Under the pieces are notes generated by a model. It saw only the letters and a program-made list of their open reading frames with translations. It was not told the DNA's origin and did no database searches. A stretch of DNA of 64,000 nucleotides from Acanthaster planci (taxonomy: Eukaryota > Echinodermata > Asteroidea > Valvatida > Acanthasteridae), in contig NW_019091439.1 in the NCBI RefSeq assembly GCF_001949145.1, positions 682,013-746,012 of the forward strand. Reading direction: 5' to 3'. Positions 1 through 13,800 of the stretch are shown one piece after another (position 1 is the first letter of the stretch; each line of letters opens with the position of its first letter). The position numbers and the translations under genes were made by a program.

Positions 1-3000
1 ACACGGTGAGCGTTACATGTGTCTCTTTGGTCAAAAACACTGCGGTTGCAATCAGAAAATTGGTCTGCATGACAGATAAATATCCTACGAATGGATTGGG
101 AAGCACATTTGTCATGGTCCTACTGGTACATTACTTTTCTTTCATTGACACAGAATGTGACTGAAACAACACGAATCTATAATTAACAGATACTTGATAT
201 TATTTCATGATCAAAATTACACGTACACTATTCTCACTGAGAAAACTTGCTACAAAAATTTGAGCCTGACAGGAGGCGCAAGTGCTGCAGTACTGCTCTT
301 CTAACCGACATCTCTTGGTTTTGCCTCATCGATGTGGAAAGTTGAAAACACCTCAATCTAGTGTTGAGACAAATTGTGGGTGGGTGGGGGTCAACAGTGG
401 GGGGGGGAGACAAAATGCAAAGGAAGCATGCAAACCAGCAATAGAGGAAAGTGCCAAGGATGTAACAGGAAGGGGGTGAAGGGTGAAATGATAAGTGTGA
501 TGGACAGACAGCATGGCACATGGGAGCATTGGAAGACACACAGTTGAGAGGCAAAGATGAAGATCATCACATACAGGCATGGTGACAAAGAGGGATGCAT
601 AACCAAGAATACAAGGAAATGGATCCAGTCGGTTGGGGTGGTGAACGGGTTAGCAGTTATTTGACCAGTTTAATATAATTGATTAACCATGGCATCAATT
701 GTCCGGCAGCCGGGAACCAACAACACCAGATACAAGAACAAGTGACCACATAAAGCATTTCACAAATTGACCAGTTGTGCATAATCCAACAGTTGCAGAA
801 AATGTGTGTCATTGTGTAGACATTGTGTCATTGTGTAGACAATAGAGGGTACAAGCACAAATACAGAGAAAAACAGAAGAGCATGTGTTGTATCACAGAC
901 AAAGGGAGTGGAGGTACATTTAGGATCAAAAAGAAATTTGGCACAATGGGAAATGAGGGGATACATGTATGAAATGTTAGGTTGTCAGGACAAGCAGGAG
1001 TGGACGACAAAGAAGGTTGTAAGATGGATGATTGAACAAATGCAGAGGTGGGAATACAAGACAGAGGGGTAAGATGTGACAAGTGGGAGAAGCAAGAAAG
1101 CAATGGGTTAGATGGTGCACTGAGATAGTCAATGAGGAAGCTCAAGGACCCAAAGATAATTGATAAGCCAAGATCTCAGTGCTTGGCTGGTCTTAAACAT
1201 CATTAAAAAATGGCTCAGGAAAGTGGACAGGACTAATGCTCGAGCCACAGGTGAGGGCATTATCAACATTAGTATAAGACCAGCAAAGCACATATTTGTT
1301 CCCATTCATAAATACTTTTATTCGGACAGTCAGTTTAAGTTAAAACTCCAACAACTTTGTTCAACAACTTTACTTGTTTTTAACACCCCTCTAGTCCTGC
1401 AATGGCATGTGCCTGTCACAAGTAGTTGTTTCCCATTCTCCTTAAATGGAGATTGGCAAGAGTGCTGCTCGGACTGCCTGAGGTGGCGCAGAATGCGATG
1501 AGGCAGCCAGTGCTTTATCACTGGTTTAAGACTGGCTTGTGAGAGGCTCTCGATCAATAGGAATGGCCAAACTGTCTTAGTTATTAATGAATAGCCATTC
1601 ACATACACCTCAGACAGGTTACCCATTCCTGTTGGATGAGAGCCTGTCAGGTGGGTGGTTTTTATCTGTTTATATAACAACCAATGGTTAAGAAATCATT
1701 TGCCATTTTGACCCAGATTTAATAGACTGTAACCCTTACCATGACAATCACTGACTGTCACAGGCATAGGCAATATAATCAGTGAGTTAATATTTCATAG
1801 AGTCAAATCACAGTGTGCGTTGGGTGTTCGTTTCCATATAAGGAGATTAAGCACTGCGCACAAGAAGCACATAGCACAGATGTAGCTAGAGGGATGTTTC
1901 ACAAAACGAAAGTTAAAACTGATGAAAGGAGTTATTGAAAAATATAATTTTTCAACTTTGCCTGGACATTTACAAAAACAAAGTACCCTGTATTTATGAA
2001 TGGGAATAAAAGTGGGCTGGAGCAGTTTTAAACACGTGTACGAAAAAGCGGCTTGGTGTTTATGGCCTGATATGAATAATGGACTTCATCTTGGGCTCAG
2101 ACCATGGAGCACCAAAGTGTGATGTCAGTTGCCATGGTGCTGGTTACTAGTTGGCTGGTCCAATGTAAGAGCACTGGGATGAAGTTGAGTGCCTTCAGTG
2201 TTGAGCTGTTACCTTGGCAACTGACAAAAGATAACCTATCCCCTTCATCCCCGGCATGCATGGCCCCAATCCGGTTTGAACCATACTACAGTTTGAAATG
2301 GCGAATATAAAGCCTACTTTTATTCCCTCAATCCATCACCTCATACACATCCATTACCTTGCCCATTGCTCACTATCTGGTTTGCCCAGGCATGCAGAGA
2401 AGCAGCCTTTATCTACCAGGTACCCGCTATGCAGATTGAGCAAATTACATGTAGATGCAAAAACATTGGGCACTGTTTGCTCAAATGTCTGTGCATGAAC
2501 ACACCATGTAACCCAATGCAGAAGTGTGCATGAGGCGGAGTAAAACAAGTGTACCGTGAATCAACTATGGGGAGATAGGATAGAAAGGTGTATTACTCCC
2601 TTTGACACTGTGAAAAATCTTGTGTCAATGCCTTTCAACTCCATTTCACAAACTATTCAAGTCAAGTTTTGGCATCTCAAAAAATATCAACTGCCTGAAC
2701 CTCTCTGATATAAAAATAATGATTTTATAAAGATCTTTTTGGCACTAACAAAAGCTAGGAATTCAAAGGGCTGATTTAGAAATTAGAGCTTCTTCTTATG
2801 TAAATCAAACTTGCATTATTTGGCACATATATGCCAGAGACTCACTTGTGAAGTGATTTTAAAAGTGATTTAGTGATTTTTGTCTTTTTTTTTCTTTGGT
2901 TGATGTACATGTATGAATACAAACTGGCAGAGGAATACAATCCCTACAGGGACTCTGGTGAGGAAGACAAGAAATCAATGAACCACAAGACTAAACTAAT

Positions 3001-4768
3001 GAAAGATGAACCATGAATAGAAAAGACTTCCAAATAAATTTGTGGGATACAGACGAGTTTAGGAAGATGGAAGTGAGCAAATTCTTGGAAGTTTGTTTCT
3101 AAGGAAAGGGATTTCCATGCAAAAGTGGAAATTTGGTCTTGCTCTATAACAATTCACAAAAAAGAAGTTTAACAATGCAATAACAGTGGCATTAAAGATC
3201 TTGGTACTACTTGTTTCTACCATCTTTTCTTAGAAAAAATCTGTTTAGTTTCAGACTTACTTAGATGATGAGAAGGTTGGTAATTAATGTGGCTAAATTT
3301 TCAACTTTATGTGGAATTGCCCAGAAAGCTATGTTTGAACTAGGCACATCAGCATTCTGTGATGTGGTTGGTCTTTCAAAACCTTCAATTATAACAAATC
3401 AAGCTAAAAACCTGAACTCAGATTTAATTCAGATCATAAAATTGTGAAATAAAATTTGAAGCACACTCCAGTAGAGATTTCCTGCAACTGACAGACTACT
3501 TTGTCTGAAATCACATACAAATTCAAGTCAGAGTCTGTGTTATAGACAGATATCTAAAATATTAATAGCACATGTATTGTCAATAAAAGTAAATACAGCC
3601 TCTTTTGCATCCAAATCAGAATATTTGGGGAACATCACCCAGACCTGGCCCAAAAGACCTGAGTCTTTTTACGCTCTGTCCAGTCATTAACTTCTCAAGG
3701 TTGTTTGGTTTTATTAATTTATCTTTTTTTAATAAGCGTGCATAATATAAAGTGTGCATAATATATGTATAAATTTGACAGACCTCTGTCCAAATCTCTC
3801 CCGGGATGCATGATAGGTATCAATTCATATGCACACGTAGCGAGGACATTGGCAGACTGAAATTGGCTCTCTCAAGAGACAAGTGTTTTGCAATTCAAAT
3901 TGGAAGGTTTAAGGAACGCTAAGCTTCTAGGCCTACATACTGATGATGTGACGCTGCTTTACATGTGCACTTCTTTGCGGAGCCAGTGGGGGGGGGCCCA
4001 GTCCACTGAGCAGCATAGGAAGGCACAAATGCGTCAACAAAGTGTAGTGTCATCAGTACTGAGGTCTATTCCTGAATCACATGATTATGGAGCCGCAATC
4101 AGAGATGGCAGAGAGTAAATGAGCATTTTTGACAGTGTAATAGATGTACAGGTTAATATTGTGAGATGAGGACTTTCAGTGGTGATCTGGGTGAAAATAT
4201 TAGAGGGAAAGTTTGAAGCAAATGTCAAAGTGAGCGGATGAGAAACTGGGGGAGAAAATTGGGGGAAAAACAAGAACACCATGCATTAAAACCATGCGGC
4301 TGAAATCGGACGTAATCTATGGTTCATGTTACCAATGCACATGTATTATTACATAGGTGAAGCTACAGACTCAAATGGATAAAGTAAAATGGCATACAGA
4401 TGAGAAAAACCTGTAGGTGAAACAAATGCAATTGTCGTCATGTTCTAATATAACGTTGCTGGTGATTTGATGATGCACACATAATGCCGCAGTTTTCACC
4501 AGAACACTCTCTCATTGCATTTACTTAGTATCAAACAGACAGACTTGACGCAAGGCACAATATCACAGGTCACATTTGCACAAAAATCTCCACAAAATGG
4601 AACAGAATATATCCGAGCTAAAGGTCAAGGTATTTTAGGGTCAGGATAGAAGTTGGGTTGATATGTGACTTTTTAGGAAAGTTTCCCTGCCAGTCTTTGG
4701 CACAGAATTCAGGGCACTGAGCGGAGGCATGGGGGGTTGGACTAACGCCACATCTCATCTTTCTTTAC
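1..4768. other. Region 3' of the last ROGDI exon found; no gene recognised
   Basis: No exon with convincing homology or splice pairing was seen on either strand. The missing terminal ROGDI exon may be here, but I could not identify it. Short open frames are low-complexity or lack family character. Simple T-rich and G-rich runs occur (for example a 9-G run near 401 and 7-G near 3990). Confidence 0.5.
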
Positions 4769-4895
4769 CTTGTTCTTAAGTTCTTGGCAAGTCTGAAGGG
4801 CCACTGTGAACAGCGTCAGGGCTTCTCCCAGCCAGGGGACAGCACAGTTCACTGTGTACTGGCCAGTCACTTCATACTTCAGTGGGCCCAATTCC
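4769..4895 (-). CDS. ROGDI: ROGDI exon 11 (last exon found)
   Basis: One base plus 42 codons, ELGPLKYEVTGQYTVNC, then AVPWLGEALTLFTVALQ and ELKNK. CTCTCAG acceptor, AAG|GTAAAG donor. It aligns with human [21 protein letters not shown]...LKDK. The donor shows that one more coding exon (human ISVFSSYWSYRPF) should lie below 4769 or off the left edge. Confidence 0.93.
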
Positions 4896-7800
4896 CTGAG
4901 AGACACAAAGGAAAAGAATTAGCCCTAACCCCCCTAGGGTGTATGTAAAATCATATTGAAATCAGAGGATTTGGGACTGTTAGGGCTGTGGAAATGAACT
5001 ACAAGCACACAATATCAGCAAACTCCAAGGGAACTGTCTTTTTTTAAAATGTTTGATGTTGCCACTGACTAGGGTTGTGCCAATTATTTGAATATTCAGA
5101 AATTTAGTTCAATACCAAATATTCGAATGGTTATTTCATGATCAAATATGCGGAGGTAAAAATCAATACAATAAAATAAGAAAAACTTCAATTATTTGGT
5201 GGAACAATTACATTTTAAATGCATGCTTCAATGCATTATGAGTAAACTTCAACAGCTAAATGCATATGCCCAATACCATGGCTGGGATTAGTTTTCTTTC
5301 AGGTCCATTAAGTTTCTGTTTTTGTGGTAATCTGGTACAACCAACTAATTGAATATTTGATCAAAAGGAAGATTGATTATTCAAATATTGAACTAGCTGA
5401 ATTTTACTTACAGATTTTGCCCTCACCCTACGTATTTTCACAATTATTTTGCATGTATACCGGTTATAGTTTAGTGCAGGACAATTTCCCGCTGGTAATG
5501 GCAAATGGAGCGTTCGAAGCAACTGGAGTCTTGTGGGTCATGGCCGGGGGTCCAAGGGCCAACTTAAGGGGATGCTAGATTGCTTTTTCAGTGAGTTTTC
5601 TTTCGACATTGATTAAGAGTTCAATTTTTAAAAGGTCTTCCAGGTAAGGGGCCACTCAAAATTGTCAATGTTTTTTAAATATTGATCTTTTTTTTTCGAA
5701 ATAGTGGGTGGGTCAAAGAAATAAAATGAAAATCAAAATTCACTTTTTATATTAAAATCCAGAAAATTTTATTTTTCCTGACTTGCCTAAAATACACCTA
5801 GCGTGTGCACTGTGGCCGCACCAGCATTCCCAAATGCAATCTTTTTCAACTTTGTTTCCATATACAGACAGGTTGACCTTGCCTGTACATTATTATGCGC
5901 GTGTGAAACATCATGGAAGGAGGTGGTTTTTACTCTTAGACTTGGAAGCTAGGTGCTTGCAGCGGTGATCAATAGGCCACATAAATGTAGCAGGGTACCA
6001 GGCGTATTATATAAACCTACCAGTACACACAGTGAAATGTTGAACACCAGTTGCTAATAACGGTGAAATGTTCATCACCTTGAATCTAAGACTAATCAGA
6101 CAGCAGCAAACAGCATCCAAATCAGTTAGCTAGACCTAGGTCTATGTCTCTGTTCCGATAGAAATACATATATGCAAGTGCGTGGAGACACGGTTGACTG
6201 TAGGCATAGCCGCAGCTTGGAAGGTCCATTTCTGAGCGGATTGGACATGGCATGCCGTTGCATGCGTGATCGATTGCGGTCGTAAAAACCAACATGGCTG
6301 CTACCATGGACAGACTACACGGATCAAACAATTTCAGCCGGGCCACTCTTCTACTTCTTTGCTGTGGGGTTCATGTCACATTCACTCATGATACAATACC
6401 TTCCGGCACCAAATGCATGAGGTTCGGTAATCATGACCAAAGTCTCTCTTTGTTTCCTACTTACAATGTGTTGGCAGGGTTCCTCTCAACTGCTACAGCT
6501 GAATGCTTACTCTGTGGATACAAAATATGAAAGTAGAGAACTTCAATTCAGAAACTCACTGTATCCTGCACAAGTGCAAAGAAACACAGTAAACAGTTTA
6601 ACAAAAGCAATTACAGATACATGAGTAAAGACAGCTGACAGGTAAACTATGTGAGTTCCCATCCTTCCAAAACAACCTGTTGAGTAATGCAGTAACCCAC
6701 AAGTCACGGGTCACCAGACTTGGGCAAAGGAGGGTCATTACACCATAATGTTTGTAGTGGCAACAGTGTACATAGAAGGGTGTCTCTTTGGTGATCCATT
6801 CAGGAAGACCTGCTTCACTTGACATTTCCAGCAGTGTGCTCTTACACAACATTCAGTGTACATGAAGTTTACATGAAGGGGAATCGTCACCTAAGAACTT
6901 TGACTCACAGGGGTATGCAAGTTTGCCATTGCCTCTGAGGAGTTGTTCAGAAAAATCAAACAGCCAATTGGGAAAATTACACGTGTAGTTTTTCTGAAAC
7001 GTTTCGTATGGAGAAGAGTAATTGATAGTGTTTTCAATTTCTTTTACACCGATTCCTAAGAATGAAACAATGTAAGGAACTCACCGGTGTTCTGGTGGCA
7101 TGCACTGGATGTAAGAAGTAGGCACACATATTAAGCTTGTTGCCTTGGACATAAAAATCTATAAGTACCTCATTTGGCAAGGGTGGGTTGAATGCTTTCT
7201 GTGAATTCAAATGGAATTCAGTGCAAGTGATACAGTGCACGGTCAGTGACAGTAAAAGGCTCCTTTGATTTCTGGATGCCATGTATTTGCCCGGTGTTTC
7301 AAGTGCTTTGTGTGAAACTCTGTGACAAATGCAATCTACTCTAGATTGGATTACGTACAATAATAACTGCCAAGCATGGATGCTTGGGGTTTGGGAAGCA
7401 CAGCAAAACTTGATACTTGTGGCTGTTCAAAGTGATAACATTTTGGTTAATAAAGCCAACAAAATTCTACCACGAGAAGCAGTTCCTTAAAAATCACAAA
7501 AATCCTTTGAATGAGATTATGCTAAAACTACTCCATGACCCAACCTAACAATGACCACAGTGGTTTTCCTTTTTAATATGAATGCCACAGTGTGAACACA
7601 GCCTACAAATGTGTTCAACACGTGGTCTATCAAAATGAATAAGCTTGCATGGTGCTCCCCCATATTAACTTATGGGGAGTTGACAGGTGACTCCCCTATG
7701 GGGGTGTGTGCAATGGGGGTATCTGCAAGTGACTCCATTTGGCCCCTCAGCAGTCACAATGTAGCAGGGCATCACTTTAAATCCTGCATCTGTTGGTTTC

Positions 7801-10800
7801 ATTATTAAATGACCTTTCATTGGAAGAACACTATAGCGGGATCCACTCACCAAGCATTTGCTGAAGTACAGATCATGCAGTGTTGGGTGGATGGGATTGA
7901 GGAGTTGATGTCTGCCTTTCTTTAGCTGATTCATCACCTCGTCCATCAACTAATTGTGAAAAATGACCCCAAATGACAACAGTTTAAGTACAGTCTGGAC
8001 TACGCTTTCATAATCACATCAAGTCCACATCAAGACTCAACTGAACTGGCAAACAGACGTCCACAGACGTTGACTACATAATTTGAACAGCTCATTCAGA
8101 CTGCACGAACACAATGCCCTGCTGAGATTTGGTTACAAACTGGTGCAAAGAAAACATCTGCTTTTTTTAATTACATTTTTTGTTGTGGACACTAATACAC
8201 ACAAAAAAGATGTTTCAGAGACTACAGCATACATTTCCTAATGTCAGGTACAAAAATTCTTGCCACTGAAGGTCAACAGATGGTGAAAAATGCAAACTTG
8301 TGTATATTTATTAACAAAAAATTGTGCAACATGCCGGATTATTTTTATTTCCCTAATTTCATTTATGCAAGATATACATGTACACTTCAGGCCTACCACC
8401 TCCATATGGTATTGGATTCTTGCATGTACATGTAGAACGACATGAAATATATGTACATGTACATGTATTACATTTTTCAATTGGCAACATACAGGAATAA
8501 GAGCATACTCACAGATCACACTGCGAATTGAGAGTAAAACCAAATACCGACCACTCCTGGTCTTCATAGATCGGTTTAGCATTACTGCCTCTGTATGCAT
8601 ACCACAATTTGCTAAATTAAGGCCAGATTGTCTCCATTCTCTAAAAATCAGGCCATATAATGAGGTCACTATTAAGGGGGACAATCGAGGTGTATGTTAC
8701 CTTTGTAACCTCGCTGCCTGTTCTGAACTCATAATCTAGGTCCATCCTGCAGACAGCATCCAATGCTGTGTACAAATGATTACCAGCATCTTGTACCTGC
8801 ATTATCATATGAATAACATCAGCCATCATTTCATGCGACAATTGTGCCACTTTCATTTTCATTATTGTGTATCCATAGATGCATCTGTCACCCATAAGAC
8901 ACCATATCACCCATTTTTCTTTTTTTGGGGGGGCAATATTGAGTATCACACTGCATCTTTTCATGCTGTAGCTCGTTATGAGAGAAACCGCTTTATAAAT
9001 TCTGCCATTTGCTACAAACCAAAAAATCTTGTAGTTTTACCCACATGCCTAATACTTTCAGATAGCAGAAAAGGTGAAATTGACTAGGAATTAGGTCAGT
9101 TTTAGTACTTCATTCACACCTGTGAATCATTACACCTGCCACTTGGATTCATTGGTACTATAGTGTAAAAACTGCAACTAAGGCCAAACTTTGTGCCTCA
9201 AATCTTTCACCTTTGCTGTATGCAAATAGAACAGTGACGCACACTACCCTCGTGTTTGGGTAAACTCCACGTTATGGAACATAAATCAGCTTAGTACTGG
9301 GCAGAAACACACCTTTCAAATTTTGGCCACTGCTCCACTGTAGACCTCTCAATTTCAAATGACCCATAAAATGAATACAAATTAGACTTTTAAAACAGCC
9401 AAAATTTGCTGCTTCATGACCGTTTTGGAAGTGAGACTTATCTCCTTATAATGAAAACTTGTTTGTTCTGTTTTCCTCAGTAATACTTTTATCATTTATC
9501 CCGACTTTCTCATGCAAAACTTTTGCCCTGAGTCCCTAGCCATTATGACCAGCAAACCTGTCATATCATGCAAAGCTGAACCAGCCTTAACAAGTGTTTA
9601 AAAAGATCCATTATTTCTAAGCCACTTACAAATGTACAAACATGACAAAAGATTCAGGTTCTAATGCACAAAAGGCTAACTAGTTCCTTTCCTACAAACA
9701 TACATGTAATGACAAAGATATTGATGGATAAAACAAGACAGCCCATGACTAAACTAAAAATCAAAGTGAAATATCCTTTCAAACTTCCACTTAAGAACAA
9801 CAAGTTTGGTGAATTCTTCAAAATTTTCTATAATTGCACATTGTACATGTACATTGTATGAATCATTTTGAACACTGCATAGAGGTTTGTGTTTCAGATT
9901 GGTTTATGACTGGTTTGGCTTTTACCTGCTGAAGTTTCCATGGAATATCTTCTCGAATGGATGTCTTTGCCACCTGGTTTGCATTTCTGTGCATTCGTAA
10001 TGTTAGCTCCTTGGAGGCAAAGAAGATAAAAATGGTGTTTATTTGGTCAACGGCCTAAACTTCATTCTACTGACTTTTGAATCCTAAATTCTCTAACGAG
10101 AAGCCATGTTAGTACACTGATAAAGGACGTTTCCCATGAAATAAAGAAATACAGCAAGTACATGCCCAGTACTACCACTAGTTGGCAAAGCTGCTTAAAA
10201 TAATGAACAATAAAAAATCTCCGTGCACATGTAAGTATTAGCACAAACATACCATTTCTGTACTAGTATAGTTTGACATGAGTACCAAACTTAAAGACCA
10301 ACTCCAAGGATATTGATTTTTCTCATATTGAATCCTATTCAGAAGAACCAAGTCTAATAAAACTGGCACATATCAATATCTCCCTTGCAACACACGTTTT
10401 TGTGTTAATAAAACACAGTTTTTGTACTCATTTTTCCTGGGAGTCCAGTCTGCAGTTGTACAAATGGACATGTAATCACAACTCATTAACAACTAGTGAA
10501 TATTAATTTCTGTGATGTATTACCGTGGAGAAAAATTACCACAGTACGCGCGCTATATGCGTGCATAGCACCCATAGCTGCAGACAACAGCACGAACTTG
10601 AAGAATGCTCTCATTCTTGGGAAATTTGAAGAATTTCAATCCTGGTTCTTTCGCAGAATTTTTTGTACGTCCACCAAGACCCAAGATTTGGGCATTATTG
10701 TAAGTCATGAAGAAAGGAGCACAAACTCTCGACCGAAAAGAGATAATGAGGCACAGTAGAACCTGCACACAGATCGATCCCGGACACACGGTGCACACAC

Positions 10801-13800
10801 ATGGAGATCCATTTTTATGTACAGTATATGTATCTTCGTAACACAACCAGTCGTGCTACTGATACCAGTTTCAATGTTGTCTCCGGTATTACATCATGCA
10901 AATTTCATTTCTCAACAGCGCCACCGGTGGTCAGATTGTGGAAATTTTTCATAAGACTCAAAGACAACGTTCAAAAGTTTCGGCAAAATTACAAAAAATA
11001 CAGATGCAATACAGACATGATTTGGTCATGAATATATGATTTATTAAACACTAAATGCAATAAGAGTTTATTTTCAAAACTTTTGAAACAGTTGGAGTTG
11101 GGCTTTAATGACAAGGAATTGTTACTTTCTAACCTCATGACACTGGTAACTTCATTTAGTTTGGAGAAAAGTCTGGTGTATTGGAAGCGGGCTGTAATAC
11201 AGTTTTGATTGACCTTCAAACAGCCAGGTTAATGGTTACAGCAGTTTTCCTACACTGCTGACAGTCTTGACGGCTGCGCTTGCCAACCAATGGTAGTAGT
11301 GCAGATGCACCTGCCTAATTTGCATATTTGATGGGAAAGGTACATTTCTCCACCTTCTGGGCTTACGGCATGCAACTCAAGTCAAAAAAAAAGGAAGGAT
11401 TTGAAATAGCAGAGGATTTTAAGGAGGTTTTGCCAATCAGTAGCACAGCATACTACACAAAACTGACAACTTCGAGAGGGTACATAGCAATACTAACTCC
11501 CCAAGGTGATCAACGAAGCATTCTCAATAACATGGTGCGTTCACTGCAGCAGTTTTCAAAAGCAATATTGAAATGTGCTAGACATCATCTCTTCATGACT
11601 TCAGTGTTTTTTCTGAATAACATTAACCTCGAGATTGATCATTTACTTTTCCGCATTCCTCATTACCTAATGTACACTGTACAGGTACTCTCTGTGTTAG
11701 TACAATACGCATCAGCTGTTGCACAATGTGCAGTTGAAATGCTGTTACTGTTGTCATCTGACACTGCCGCTCAGCCATTTAATTACCCCATCACAAGACT
11801 CCGCAACAACACATGGCTTCAAGAATGTTGTAATAAAGTCAAAGTCCATGTCATGCATGGGGCTAGGCTCCATCCACGTGCATGGTGCAAATGTATATTC
11901 ATGCACATGTTCATACTCTGAAGTACATGTACACAGAGTGGCATTCCAGGAACACTGTAAAGTTATTTTGTTTCACAAGTTTCAAACAGCGTTACATTAA
12001 ATGACCAATTACATGTATTTTCAAGCAAGGGTTTACTTTTTCATAGACTGCAGTTTTTCAACGAAATCATTCAATCATACAGGTACAAGTACATGTAAGT
12101 GTGTGATTTGAAATCTTTTGCACTGATAATAAACGAATAGAAATAAATACACCACGGCCGCATTGAAGTGTTCTGAACAGAGAACAAGCGTAGATTGGCT
12201 ACAGTTCCACTACTCACTGCACGGCAGATGTTATCGGCAACTAACGTCACTACTCCTTTAGCATAGTCAGCTCCACTGAAATCAACAACAAAAAAAGCAT
12301 TTACTGCATTCATGTATTCAGTCAAACAACTGTACAGACATGAAAGTCCATTCCTTAATTAAACCAAATTGCACGAGAGTATCAGGACATTGGAAATCCC
12401 AGTGTAATGTACTTCCTGAAAAATTGCCTAGAATAGTGATCACACTTGGATTTGGCTAATTGTACATTACAGTGTTCTAAATTTGTAAACTCACATCTTG
12501 AATCTCAGACTTTCACTGGTGGGAAGGGGGCCATGGTGTCCATGGTGGCCCATAACAACAAAATGTTTTTGTAAGAGAAAAGTGATTTTGGGGGTCTACA
12601 TACATGTACATGTATTATCTCCCTTCAAAAAGCATCTAAACATACAGTACCAAACCTCATCCCTTCTAAAAGGACATAAAGGTCACATGAAAAATTTCCG
12701 TTTCGGCCCCAAAGCAATTTTGGTCCCCTCCAAAAAAAAACTGGTTCTCGATCAGCCCTCAGATGCACTACCTGAAATGTGACATCCATGATGCAAGATA
12801 CGAGAGACGCGATTTTACGTAAGATCAGATAGATGTGAGATCCATAGATGTGAGATCCAGTAGATGTAGCATCCAAGAGATTTGAGATCAGAGATACAAG
12901 ATGTGAGATTGAAGATGCAAGAGTCGATATGCGAGATTCGATACACAAAAGCCAGTAGACATGAGATCAAAGACCTGAGATGCAAAATCCAAAGTGCAAC
13001 ATTAAAGATCCAAGGTGAAAGATCTGTGAGATCCAAGACGTGAGATCCAAGTTCTGAGATGTGAGATGCAACATCCAAGATGCCAGATAGCATAGACAAT
13101 CATACAACATTTATCTGTACACAATGATGTTTCATACAGAAATAAGGTTGGTCAGTTTGTCATGCTTATCTTTGGGCCCAAAACAAGTTCTGCTTCCGAT
13201 TACATACTTTTCAAAAATAGGGTCAGTGGGTTGGAGTTTTTTTTTTTGGGGGGGGGGAATTTTTAAGCTGATTGAATGGCGTATAAGGGGTACAAATAAC
13301 CCCAAAATAAATTCATTCACCCCCAAAATACATAGGCCCTACATAAACAAGAAAAATCATTTTCTGTGAATTCAGTTGCAGAAATCTTCTTCTGCCACCA
13401 ATGGTTTTGGATTTGTAACCACAGTGCAGCACGTCTGTGGTATATTATCATAACACTTTTTGGCCTGTCACATATCAGTTCATAGACTAGTTGCAGTATT
13501 GCTGGCACGCTTTTTTTGGCAATTTTACTGCATGGCACACAGAGAACCAGTAAAGCATTACTTCATTACACCAAGCATTACTACCAGATTACTTGTGACA
13601 AAATAATAACAGGAAGTTCCTCCTCAAAAAGCAGCGAATGTAAGTAGGCAAACACATACACGCCTTTCGGACCAAAAAGCGTTGTTGAGGTGTTTTGTGA
13701 ACACAGAAAAGACAACAGGGTGCTTTCTTTTTTTTTTTAACTTGCCGATTAACAGTTCAGGGTCACAAAATAAAAAGAGTTGGGGAATCAGAAGCAGAAC

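Noticed and set aside
11328-11921. 197-residue open frame, one of the longest in the window
   Set aside because: It lies in a ROGDI intron on the opposite strand, has no recognisable motif and contains repeat-like ACATGT strings at its end. Probably chance.
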